From Geomonas agri (GTDB lineage: Bacteria; Desulfobacterota; Desulfuromonadia; Geobacterales; Geobacteraceae): a stretch of 64,000 nt of DNA. The notes beneath the pieces are model-generated. The model saw nothing but the letters and a program-made list of their open reading frames with translations. It was not told the DNA's origin and did no database searches. A program made the position numbers and the translations under genes. Shown here piece by piece: positions 28,694 to 36,158 of this stretch (positions are counted from its first letter, which is position 1; each line of letters starts with the position of its first letter). The DNA lies in the NCBI RefSeq assembly GCF_020179605.1, contig NZ_JAINZO010000002.1:1364001-1428000 (forward strand). The letters are read 5' to 3'.

Positions 28694-28728
28694 GAGTGCA
28701 CACCAAGCGGTTGCACTCTTTTTCTTTT
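28694..28728 (+). terminator. Rho-independent terminator after the tRNA
   Basis: GAGTGCA and TGCACTC flank an 11-base loop and are followed by TTTTTCTTTT. It ends only a few bases before the start of the Nif3 gene. Confidence 0.8.
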
Positions 28729-28735
28729 GAGCGTG

Positions 28736-29854
28736 ATGATAACTCCGAGACTTTCAGATCTAGTTGGAATAACTGGGAAAATTGCCCCAATTCACTTCGC
28801 TGAATCCTGGGACAACGTGGGGCTGCAGCTTGGCGACCCAGTCGTCCCGGTTTCCCGGATCATGGTAGCGCTCGATCCCGGCCGCCCCGCCGTCGAGGCC
28901 GCCATCGAGGCCCGCTGCCAGCTGCTGGTCACGCATCACCCGTTCATCTTCTCCCCGCTCAAAAAGATCACCGCCGCCGACGAAACCGGCCGTCTTGCCA
29001 TCCTCGCCCTCAAGCACGACCTCGCTATCATCTCCCTGCACACCAACCTCGATATCGCCCAAGGGGGCGTCAACGACCTTCTGGCTGGCCGCCTGGGGCT
29101 CCAAGGCGCGCAGCCTTTGAAGATCACCGGTGGCGAGGAGTACGTCAAGATGGTGCTGTTCGCGCCGCGCGGATTCGAGGAGAAGCTTCTCTCCGCGCTC
29201 TCCCCCTTCATGCCCCTGATCGGCAACTACCGCGACTGTTCCTACCAGATTGAAGGGACCGGGCGCTTTACCCCGCTGGCCGGCGCCAAGCCGTTCGTGG
29301 GCGAGGTGGGGGCGGGGCACGTGGAGCCGGAGAGCAGGCTCGAGTTCCTGGTCCTGAAAGAGCGCATCGGCGCCGCCGTGACCGCCTTGAAAGGGGCGCA
29401 CCCCTACGAAGAGCCCGCCTACGACCTGTACCCGGTACTGAACCAGGGCCCGCCGCGCGGGCTGGGACGCATCGGTACGCTGGCCGCCCCGGTGGCGGCG
29501 GCAGACTTCGCAACGGAGGTCCGGGAGCGTCTGGGTGCGGCAGGTGTGCGGCTGGTGGGCGATCCGGAGCGCCAGGTGAAGAAAGTGGCGGTCTGCGGTG
29601 GATCCGGCGTATCGCTGTTGCACGATGCCGCGCGCAAGGGCGCCGATATCCTGGTTACCGGGGACGTGAAATACCACGAGGCGCGCGAGGCCGAGGCCCT
29701 CGGGGTGGCACTGCTCGACGCCGGGCATTTCGCCACCGAGCGGCTCATGGTAGAGGGGCTCGGCGCGCAGTTGAAACAAGTCCTCGCGGCACGCCGCTTC
29801 GAGGCGGAAGTAGTTGAATACCAAGGGGAGCAGGAGCCTTTCAGCTTCTGGTAA
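28736..29854 (+). CDS. Nif3-like dinuclear metal-centre protein
   Basis: A 372-residue protein of the Nif3/YbgI/YqfO family. Metal-ligand motifs are visible as VTHHPFIF, SLHTNLD and LDAGHFATE. The central insertion (about 125-235) ends in the YqfO/CutA-like stretch AHPYEEPAYDLYP, giving the long form of the family. The family is often annotated as GTP cyclohydrolase I type 2, but its function is unsettled. ATG 28736 is used; GTG 28733 and TTG 28727 are also in frame. None has a ribosome site, because a terminator hairpin and T tract lie directly upstream. The zinc-ribbon gene follows after 46 bases. Confidence 0.88.
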   Translation: MITPRLSDLVGITGKIAPIHFAESWDNVGLQLGDPVVPVSRIMVALDPGRPAVEAAIEARCQLLVTHHPFIFSPLKKITAADETGRLAILALKHDLAIISLHTNLDIAQGGVNDLLAGRLGLQGAQPLKITGGEEYVKMVLFAPRGFEEKLLSALSPFMPLIGNYRDCSYQIEGTGRFTPLAGAKPFVGEVGAGHVEPESRLEFLVLKERIGAAVTALKGAHPYEEPAYDLYPVLNQGPPRGLGRIGTLAAPVAAADFATEVRERLGAAGVRLVGDPERQVKKVAVCGGSGVSLLHDAARKGADILVTGDVKYHEAREAEALGVALLDAGHFATERLMVEGLGAQLKQVLAARRFEAEVVEYQGEQEPFSFW

Positions 29855-29900
29855 GACCTCTGCTCTTTAGAACATAAAAAGGTAGTTGGGGAGGCGGATT

Positions 29901-30614
29901 TTGCGTAACAAACTGAAGGCGTTATACGAATTGCAGGAGATCGATCTCAGGATCGACGGGCTGGACGGCGAGAAGGCGCAGCTGGTGAGCGAGTCCCAGG
30001 CGCTGGATGCGAAGCTTGCGGAAGCGCGTGAGAAGATCGCGGCGCGACGCGAGGAGGTGAGCGCACTCGAGGAGGAGAAGGGAGCCCTTGAGGCCAATCT
30101 CGCTTCCGAGAACGACAACATCAACCGTTCCGAGTCGCATCTCAAGGAGATCAAGACCCAGAAGGAGTACCAAGCCGTCTCCAAGGAGATTTCCGGCGCG
30201 AAGAAGCTGATCGCCGAACTGGAGGAGCAGATCCTGCAGAAGATCAACGCCATCGAGGAGATCAACGCCGACATCGCCCAGCGCGAAGCTGACCTCGTCG
30301 AGCTGGAAGGCAACGTTGCCGCGCAGCAGGCCGAGGTGCAGCAGAAGGTGGAGGCGCTGGAAGGGGGGATCGCCAAAGATGCCGCCACTCGTGAGGAGAC
30401 GGTGAAGATCATCCCGGCCTCCGTGATGAAGCGTTACAGCCGGCTGCGCGACCAGCGCAGGGGGGTTGCCGTGGTAGAGGCCAAGGAAGGGAACTGCATG
30501 GGGTGCAACATGCACCTGCCGCCGCAGCTCTACAACACCTTGTTCCGCGCCGACGACGTGCTCACCTGCCCGCACTGCCAGCGTATCCTGATCATGAAGC
30601 AGGAAGTCGAGTAG
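29901..30614 (+). CDS. Coiled-coil protein with C-terminal C4 zinc ribbon
   Basis: A 237-residue protein. About 170 residues of predicted long coiled coil (heptads rich in Glu, Lys and Leu) end in a C4 zinc ribbon, CMGC about 20 residues before CPHC. It belongs to the family once called DUF164, with a proposed role in nucleic-acid or ribosome-associated processes but no firm function. TTG 29901 is preferred because GGGGAGGCGG lies 6-10 bases ahead; an upstream TTG at 29886 would put the ribosome site inside the gene. It is often found beside Nif3 genes, as here, and RNase P RNA follows. Confidence 0.85.
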   Translation: MRNKLKALYELQEIDLRIDGLDGEKAQLVSESQALDAKLAEAREKIAARREEVSALEEEKGALEANLASENDNINRSESHLKEIKTQKEYQAVSKEISGAKKLIAELEEQILQKINAIEEINADIAQREADLVELEGNVAAQQAEVQQKVEALEGGIAKDAATREETVKIIPASVMKRYSRLRDQRRGVAVVEAKEGNCMGCNMHLPPQLYNTLFRADDVLTCPHCQRILIMKQEVE

Positions 30615-30620
30615 CGATAG

Positions 30621-30652
30621 GTTAAGGTTGAGGTTTTTCTCAACCTTAATCT
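30621..30652 (+). repeat. Inverted repeat TTAAGGTTGAG after the zinc-ribbon gene
   Basis: TTAAGGTTGAG pairs with CTCAACCTTAA around a short T-rich loop. It acts as a terminator-like hairpin here. A related sequence recurs at 43838-43932, which suggests a dispersed element. Confidence 0.65.
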
Positions 30653-30666
30653 GGTGTTTAAGGTTT

Positions 30667-31091
30667 GGCCGGAGCAGACCAGATGGTCGCCGTTCACCTC
30701 GTCTTTGACGAAGGTGGAGGGAGGAAAGTCCGGGCTCCACAGGGCATGGTGCTGGATAACGTCCAGCGGGGGCAACCCTAGGGATAGTGCCACAGAGAGA
30801 AGTCCGCCTTTCGGACCCGTAGCTAAAGGGGCTTGCCCCCCGAAGCCTCGGCGAAGGGGGGTAAGGGTGAAAGGGTGAGGTAAGAGCTCACCGGGTTCGG
30901 CGGTGACGTCGGATGCCAGGTAAACCCCACCAGGAGCAAGACCAAATAGGGAAGCGCCAAGGACGGCCCGTCCGTGCTTCCGGGTTGGTTGCTTGAGGGT
31001 GTCGGCAACGGCACTCCTAGATGAATGACTATCACCCGCCTCCGGGTAACCGGTTGCGGGGACAGAACCCGGCTTACGGTCTGCTTCGGCC
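30667..31091 (+). ncRNA. rnpB: RNase P RNA (bacterial class A)
   Basis: The catalytic RNA that matures tRNA 5' ends. Conserved elements in order: the 5' strand GGCCGGAGCAGACC that pairs with the 3' strand GGTCTGCTTCGGCC; GAGGAAAGTCCGGGCTCC; the CAGGGCATGGTGCTGG region; CCACAGAGA; the GGTAAACCCCACC core and the ACAGAACCCGGCTTA near the 3' end. The helix P12 region (about 30826-30865) has an unusually long CTTGCCCCCC/GGGGGGTAAG stem. Ends are set by P1 pairing and may be off by a few bases. Confidence 0.95.
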
Positions 31092-31109
31092 AATTAACAC
31101 CACAAAAGT

Positions 31110-31248
31110 TAGAGAACGTATTTGAACGCAGCGCCGCCAAGCCGCAAAGGAAAGCGGGAACTTTGACGGCTACAAGTCTAGCTGTTCCTCGTTTTTGCAT
31201 AGTCTCTGCGTCTTTGCGTCTTTGCGTTACAAAACGGTTTTTAGACCC
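31110..31248. repeat. Degenerate repeat patch rich in GCAAAG/CTTTGC heptamers
   Basis: One side reads AACGCAGCGCCGCCAAGCCGC followed by AAAGG; the other carries CTCTGCGTCTTTGCGTCTTTGCG. The two sides resemble each other in opposite orientation, like an eroded inverted-repeat element of about 140 bp. Similar GCAAAGACGC repeats are widespread in deltaproteobacterial genomes. Confidence 0.5.
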
Positions 31249-31280
31249 GCCTTCCGGTCGCTCCGGACGGCGTTTTTTTA
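31249..31280 (+). terminator. Rho-independent terminator downstream of rnpB
   Basis: CGCC-TTCCGG and CCGGA-C-GGCG form a hairpin followed by seven T. Confidence 0.75.
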
Positions 31281-31790
31281 TTGCACGAGGTTGGTGTGGC
31301 TGGTTGGGATCATGTATGGCAGGAGGCGGTGAGCAGGGTGACGGCTGCGTTTCAGCAGCTCCCCGTTCCCGTCCGGCGGGACTTGGAGGCGCTGGCCACC
31401 GCAATGGTGGCGCACAAGCAGGCGATGCAGCGGCTAGTCTCGCAGGCGGACGCCGCCAGCCATTGCGCCGCCTGCGGCGGCGCCTGCTGCGCCAAAGGTA
31501 AGTACCACTTCAGCGCAGTCGATCTCCTGGTCTACCTCGCCACTGCCAAGCCGCTCTTTGCGCCGCGCTTCGACAACGGACTCTGCCCATTCCTGGGGGA
31601 GCCGGAGTGCCTGATCCCGGCCGGCTACCGTCCCTTCAACTGCATCACCTTCAACTGCGACCTCATCGAAGATCAGCTGCCGCGGGACGAAGTCGCCCGC
31701 TTTTACCAAATGGAGCAGGAGCTTTCCGCCCGCTACACCGAAATTCGCGCCCTGTTTCCGGCGGGGAGCATGGCCGGGTCCCTGCTTTGA
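31281..31790 (+). CDS. YkgJ-like cysteine-cluster protein
   Basis: Up to 169 residues. A Cys-rich region reads CAACGGACCAKGK at about 62-75, then CPFLGEPEC and FNCITFNCD. The spacing resembles proteins of the YkgJ/Fe-S-cluster-oxidoreductase family, which are thought to bind a metal or iron-sulfur centre. The start is uncertain. The TTG at 31281 touches the preceding terminator T run. GTG 31329 and GTG 31338 follow an AGGAGG box and are better candidates. A small conserved gene follows after 19 bases. Confidence 0.7.
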   Translation: MHEVGVAGWDHVWQEAVSRVTAAFQQLPVPVRRDLEALATAMVAHKQAMQRLVSQADAASHCAACGGACCAKGKYHFSAVDLLVYLATAKPLFAPRFDNGLCPFLGEPECLIPAGYRPFNCITFNCDLIEDQLPRDEVARFYQMEQELSARYTEIRALFPAGSMAGSLL

Positions 31791-31809
31791 CCCCACAGGA
31801 GAAGTGACC

Positions 31810-32136
31810 ATGACGACAACCATCAACGACATCGTGCTGACGCACATCGACAACAAGCCCAGCTTCTACGCAAGGATTGAGGACATCGCCCCGGACATGA
31901 AGCCCGGCTGGTGGCAGGTGAAACTCCTGGTGCTCACCGTGCCGCTCCAGGTTTACCACTGGATCCTAGACGAGAGCCAGGTGAACGGCGCCCCCTTCAC
32001 CATGTCGGGGACACCGGTCATGCTCGAGAAGGTGGTGTCGCCGGAGCCGCCCCAGAAGCCGGTGGCACCGGTGGATAACGAGGGGGCCCAGAAGAAGGGG
32101 AACGTGGTTTCCCTCTTTGACAGGAAAAAGAATTAA
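31810..32136 (+). CDS. Uncharacterised small protein
   Basis: A 108-residue protein with no motif I recognise. The core (5-75) is mixed hydrophobic with aromatic-rich stretches (KPGWWQVKLLVLTVPLQVYHWIL). The tail is Pro-rich and then basic. No signal peptide or clear membrane helix is seen. AGGAG is 8 bases ahead of ATG 31810. It is probably cotranscribed with the Cys-cluster gene and ends in a strong hairpin. Confidence 0.7.
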   Translation: MTTTINDIVLTHIDNKPSFYARIEDIAPDMKPGWWQVKLLVLTVPLQVYHWILDESQVNGAPFTMSGTPVMLEKVVSPEPPQKPVAPVDNEGAQKKGNVVSLFDRKKN

Positions 32137-32152
32137 TAATGTTGCATCGTTC

Positions 32153-32187
32153 CGGGCGGGGTCTCCAAGACCCCGCCCGCCGCGTTT
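32153..32187 (+). terminator. Rho-independent terminator
   Basis: A perfect 12-bp stem CGGGCGGGGTCT/AGACCCCGCCCG with a CCA loop, then a short T run. Confidence 0.85.
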
Positions 32188-32327
32188 TCACCTCCTCGCT
32201 TCGCTGAACATTTTAATTTACCCCAGTTCACTCCTGGCTTTTACCACTTCTTGCCACCGGCTCGCGTCCCCCCGCTTAACCCACTGGAAAACCTCCCAAA
32301 AATTCCCTATTTGCCGCTAATTTTGCC

Positions 32328-32356
32328 TTGACATCAAAGGTGGCCTCCCGTATAGT
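32328..32356 (+). promoter_or_regulatory. Main promoter of the dcw cluster (Pmra)
   Basis: TTGACA (32328-32333), a 17-bp spacer and TATAGT (32351-32356). Transcription should start near 32363, just before the MraZ-type repeats. Confidence 0.85.
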
Positions 32357-32365
32357 TCGTGCACG

Positions 32366-32402
32366 AAAGTGGTATGTAGTGGTATAAAGTGGCAACGAGT
32401 GC
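32366..32402 (+). promoter_or_regulatory. MraZ operator: AGTGG repeats at 10-bp spacing
   Basis: AGTGG occurs at 32368, 32378 and 32388, with a weaker AGTGC at 32398. The first and third copies extend to AAAGTGG. MraZ is known to bind short GTG-containing direct repeats with about 10-bp spacing upstream of its own gene. Placed between the transcription start and the mraZ ribosome site, this array fits autoregulation of the whole cluster. Confidence 0.8.
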
Positions 32403-32412
32403 CGAGGGAATC

Positions 32413-32895
32413 ATGTTCAGAGGGAAGTTCGACACGACCATCGACGCCAAGGGGCGCACCAGCATTCCCGCGAAATTCCGCGAGGTTCTGGTCGACAGCT
32501 TCGGCGACGAGCGCTTCTTCCTCACCAAGAGCATTCCGATGCGATTGGGGGGGGAGCAGATGAGCTATGGTCTCGTCATCTATCCCCACAGCGAATTCCT
32601 CGCCCTCGAGGAGCGGCTCAAGGACGGGGGCGACTACGGCTTCTCCGTCGACCAGCTCGCCGCGCTGCGCCGCATCGTGCTGGTCCCCGCCGTCGAGTGC
32701 ACCGCGGACAAGCTGGGCCGCATCCTGGTACCCCCCGACCTCAGAAAGACCGCGCAGCTGGAGCGCGAGCTCCACTTCGTGGGCATGCAGAAAAAGATCG
32801 ATATCTACAGCCAGGCGGTCTGGGCCAAGGTTTGTGCCCAGGACGAACAGAATTTCCCGCTCGACGCACCGGGCCTCACGGCGCTGGGCCTGTAG
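32413..32895 (+). CDS. mraZ: Transcriptional regulator MraZ
   Basis: A 160-residue protein with two AbrB-like swapped-hairpin domains (MFRGKFDTTIDAKGRTSIP at the N-terminus; ECTADKLGRILVPPDLR in the second half). It forms ring oligomers that bind repeated DNA boxes and regulate the dcw cluster. The ATG 32413 start has GAGGGAATC and lies beyond the operator array; the frame is open upstream through the repeats, but that part would be operator DNA. The stop codon abuts the rsmH start. Confidence 0.95.
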   Translation: MFRGKFDTTIDAKGRTSIPAKFREVLVDSFGDERFFLTKSIPMRLGGEQMSYGLVIYPHSEFLALEERLKDGGDYGFSVDQLAALRRIVLVPAVECTADKLGRILVPPDLRKTAQLERELHFVGMQKKIDIYSQAVWAKVCAQDEQNFPLDAPGLTALGL

Positions 32896-33834
32896 ATGGC
32901 GGACTTCCATCACATATCGGTACTCCCGAACGAGGTCCTCGAACTCGTCGCCCCCAAGGCTGGCGGCATCTACGTGGACGGCACCCTGGGGGGCGCCGGC
33001 CACGCCGGCCTGGTCCTCACCGCGAGCGCGCCGGACGGCATCCTGATCGGCTTCGATCGCGATGCGGAGGCGATCGCAGTGGCCCGTGAACGGCTCGCCC
33101 CTTTCGGCGACCGGGTCAGGATCTTCCAGAGAAACTTCTCCTCGATAGCGGCCACCTTGGTCGAGATCGGGGTCGACGCCATCGACGGTTTCGTACTCGA
33201 CCTTGGGGTTTCTAGCCACCAGCTGGACAAGGACGAACGGGGCTTCAGCTTCCAGGCCGACGCACCGCTGGACATGCGCATGGATCGCAGCTCCGGCGCG
33301 AGCGCCGCGGACTTGGTCAACACCCTCTCCGAGGCGGAACTGTTCCGCATCATCGCCGAGTACGGGGAGGAGCGCTGGGCCAAGCGGATCGCCTCCTTCA
33401 TCGTCAAGGCGAGGGTAGAGGCCCCCATCGAAACCACCATGCAGCTGGTGGACATCATCAAAGGGGCGATTCCCAAGGCCAAGTGGGAGGAGCGGCTGCA
33501 CCCGGCAACCCGGACCTTCCAGGGACTCAGGATCGCCGTCAACGAGGAGTTGAAGAGCCTGGAGGACGGGCTCGCCGACCTGTTGAAGCTCTTGAAGCCT
33601 GGTGGGCGCGGCGCGGTGATCTCCTTCCACTCGCTGGAGGACCGCATCGTCAAGGAAGCCTTTCGCGACGCCGCCGCCGGCTGCACCTGTCCCAAGGAAC
33701 TCCCGATCTGCGTCTGTAACCGTGTGCCGCAGTACAAGGTACTGACCAAGAAGGCGGTGAAGGCGGGGGATGAAGAGCTGAATGTGAATCCGCGCTCCCG
33801 CAGCGCACGCCTTAGAGGCATTGAGAAGATTTAA
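32896..33834 (+). CDS. rsmH: 16S rRNA (cytosine(1402)-N(4))-methyltransferase
   Basis: A 312-residue SAM-dependent enzyme. The SAM site is seen as [11 protein letters not shown], with GFDRDAEAI and [10 protein letters not shown] following. The C-terminal motif is [15 protein letters not shown]. It N4-methylates C1402 in 16S rRNA. The ATG directly follows the mraZ stop codon, so translation is coupled. Confidence 0.96.
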   Translation: MADFHHISVLPNEVLELVAPKAGGIYVDGTLGGAGHAGLVLTASAPDGILIGFDRDAEAIAVARERLAPFGDRVRIFQRNFSSIAATLVEIGVDAIDGFVLDLGVSSHQLDKDERGFSFQADAPLDMRMDRSSGASAADLVNTLSEAELFRIIAEYGEERWAKRIASFIVKARVEAPIETTMQLVDIIKGAIPKAKWEERLHPATRTFQGLRIAVNEELKSLEDGLADLLKLLKPGGRGAVISFHSLEDRIVKEAFRDAAAGCTCPKELPICVCNRVPQYKVLTKKAVKAGDEELNVNPRSRSARLRGIEKI

Positions 33835-33848
33835 CAAGAGGTAGCACT

Positions 33849-34184
33849 ATGGCACAGAGCAAAGTTGCCTACGGCAAGGTCGCCGCACCGGTACGCACCG
33901 GCGCTGTGGTAAGGGAAAACTGGATCAGCTTCAGGTATCTGACCGGTGTCATGGTCCTGCTGACGCTGGTCTCCATCTTCCACGTCTGGTCCCGGGTCGA
34001 GGTGATCAACCTGAACCTGAAGATCGGCGAGGCCAACAAGCAGTTCCGGGACCAGCAGCAGGAGAACAAACGCCTCAAGGTCGAGGTGGCGTCCCTGAAG
34101 GCGCCGGCCCGCATCGAGGCACTGGCCAAGGGTGAGCTTGGTATGGCGCTCCCCACCGACCAGCAGGTGGTCCTCGTCAAGTGA
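33849..34184 (+). CDS. ftsL: Cell division protein FtsL
   Basis: A 111-residue bitopic protein with a short cytoplasmic tail, one membrane helix (about 37-57) and a periplasmic leucine-zipper-like coiled coil (NLNLKIGEANKQFRDQQQENKRL). Identification rests on topology, size and position between rsmH and ftsI. In other bacteria it forms a complex with FtsB and FtsQ that activates septal synthesis. AAGAGGTAG precedes the start. Its stop overlaps the ftsI GTG start. Confidence 0.88.
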   Translation: MAQSKVAYGKVAAPVRTGAVVRENWISFRYLTGVMVLLTLVSIFHVWSRVEVINLNLKIGEANKQFRDQQQENKRLKVEVASLKAPARIEALAKGELGMALPTDQQVVLVK

Positions 34185-36145
34185 TAGACAAGTGGGAGAA
34201 ATGGGCCAGGGTCCGCATGCGCTTCGTGGCTCTGCTCTTCGTGGGATTCTTCATAGCGGCAACCGGGCGTGCCTTCTACCTGCAGGTCGTGGACAACGAC
34301 AAGCTGGTGAAGATCGCCGAGAAGCAGCACCAGAAGAGTATCCTGCTCACGCCAAGCCGTGGCGGTATCTACGACCGCAACAACGCCCCCTTCGCGGTCT
34401 CCATCGAGATGGACTCCTGCTACGCGGAGACCAGGAACATGGAGAGCATTCCTGAGGCGGCGACGCAGTTGGCGCCGGCCCTGGGGTGTTCCCGGGAGGA
34501 GCTCGAGGCCAAGCTGAAAGCGGCGAAGAACTTCGTCTGGCTGGCACGGAGAATGCCCCCCGAGCAGGCCACCAAGGTGAAGGCGCTGGAACTGGAGGGT
34601 GTCGGCTTCGTCAAGGAAAGCCGCCGCTTCTACCCCAACTCACAGGTCGCCGCCCATGTAATAGGCTTCACCGGCCTGGACCCCAGTGGACTGGAAGGGG
34701 TCGAGAAGAAGTACGACAACATCATCCTCGGCAACACGGGCTACTTGGTAACCGAACGTGACGCCCTGGGGCGCGACATCGCCCTGAAGAAAGGAAGCGA
34801 GGGTAAGGCAGGTTCCAAGGGTAGCAACGTCGTCCTCACCCTGGACAAGAACATCCAGTACATAGCCGAGAAAGAGCTCACCAAGACCATCGAGAAAAAC
34901 GGCGCCAAGGCCGGCATCGCGATCGTCATGGAGCCCGACACCGGGCGGGTGCTGGCCATGGCCAACTACCCCTCCTTCAACCCTAACAACGCGAAGGAAC
35001 TTACCCCCGGGGCGATCAGGAACCGGGCCATAGCCGACAGCTTCGAACCCGGCTCCACCTTCAAGATCTTCCTGGTGGCGGCGGCCCTGGAAGCGGGGGT
35101 GATTCGCCCGGGTGACAGCTTCAACTGCGAGAACGGTTCCTGCAACATGTACGGCAGGACCATCCACGACACCCACAAGTACGGCGCGCTGACCGTGCCG
35201 CAGGTCCTCAAGTACTCGAGTAACATCGGCGCCGCCAAGATCGGCCAGAGGCTCGGCTCGCAGCGCCTGTTCACCGCGCTCACCGGATTCGGGTTCGGCG
35301 AAAGGAGCAGCATCGACCTCCCCGGCGAAGTGTCCGGGATGCTCCGCCCGCAAGAAAAGTGGTACGGCATCGACCTCGCCACCATCTCCTTCGGCCAGGG
35401 AGTAACCGCCACCGCCCTGCAACTCACCGCTGCTGTCTGTGCGGTTGCCAACGGCGGCAACCTGATGAAGCCCTACTTGGTGGACCGGATCGTGGATGAC
35501 GAAGGGGTCGTGCTGCAGCAGTTCGGACCGCAAATGAAGAGAAGGGTCATCTCGCCCGAAACCGCCAAGACCGTCGCCCACATGCTCGAAGGGGTCGTGG
35601 CCGAGGGGGGGACCGGCACCGGTGCCGCGGTTGACGGTTACCGGGTGGCGGGCAAGACCGGCACCGCCCAGAAGGTCGAGGGGCGCAGCTACTCGGCCAG
35701 CAAGCGCATCGGCTCCTTCATCGGGTTCGTGCCGGTAGAGAAACCGAGGCTGGCCATCATGGTGATGGTGGACGAGCCGACCGCCAACGTCTACGGCGGT
35801 GTGGTCGCGGCTCCGGCCTTCAGCGCCATCGCACAGCAGACCCTGTGCTACCTGAACGTCCCGCCGGACAAGAGCATCAAAAAGAAGCCGTCCCCGGCAC
35901 CCGAGAAGGTCACCCCGCAGACGGAGCAGGCGGTGGTCGAGGGGGTGACGGTCGAAGGGGCGGATGCGGGGGCCATGCCCAACTTCCGCGGCATGAGCAT
36001 GAGGCAGGTGCTGAGGGTCATGGAACAGCGCGGCCTCAACGTTAAATTGCAGGGCAGCGGTCGGGCGGTGGAGCAGAACCCGCCACCGGGAGCCCGCATC
36101 ACCACGCAGGACCAGGTCTGGGTACGCTTCGTGCCGTCGGCCTGA
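34181..36145 (+). CDS. ftsI: Septal penicillin-binding protein 3 (FtsI) with C-terminal PASTA domain
   Basis: A 654-residue class B transpeptidase. One membrane helix (14-34), the dimerisation/pedestal domain, then the transpeptidase domain with S292-T-F-K295, S346-S-N348 and K492-T-G. A PASTA domain occupies the last 65 residues (NFRGMSMRQVLRVMEQRGL). It cross-links septal peptidoglycan together with FtsW. The GTG 34181 start overlaps the ftsL stop by four bases. PASTA on FtsI is typical of Gram-positives and some deltaproteobacteria, unlike E. coli. Confidence 0.95.
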   Translation: MIDKWEKWARVRMRFVALLFVGFFIAATGRAFYLQVVDNDKLVKIAEKQHQKSILLTPSRGGIYDRNNAPFAVSIEMDSCYAETRNMESIPEAATQLAPALGCSREELEAKLKAAKNFVWLARRMPPEQATKVKALELEGVGFVKESRRFYPNSQVAAHVIGFTGLDPSGLEGVEKKYDNIILGNTGYLVTERDALGRDIALKKGSEGKAGSKGSNVVLTLDKNIQYIAEKELTKTIEKNGAKAGIAIVMEPDTGRVLAMANYPSFNPNNAKELTPGAIRNRAIADSFEPGSTFKIFLVAAALEAGVIRPGDSFNCENGSCNMYGRTIHDTHKYGALTVPQVLKYSSNIGAAKIGQRLGSQRLFTALTGFGFGERSSIDLPGEVSGMLRPQEKWYGIDLATISFGQGVTATALQLTAAVCAVANGGNLMKPYLVDRIVDDEGVVLQQFGPQMKRRVISPETAKTVAHMLEGVVAEGGTGTGAAVDGYRVAGKTGTAQKVEGRSYSASKRIGSFIGFVPVEKPRLAIMVMVDEPTANVYGGVVAAPAFSAIAQQTLCYLNVPPDKSIKKKPSPAPEKVTPQTEQAVVEGVTVEGADAGAMPNFRGMSMRQVLRVMEQRGLNVKLQGSGRAVEQNPPPGARITTQDQVWVRFVPSA

Positions 36146-36158
36146 CCATGGGGGAAGT

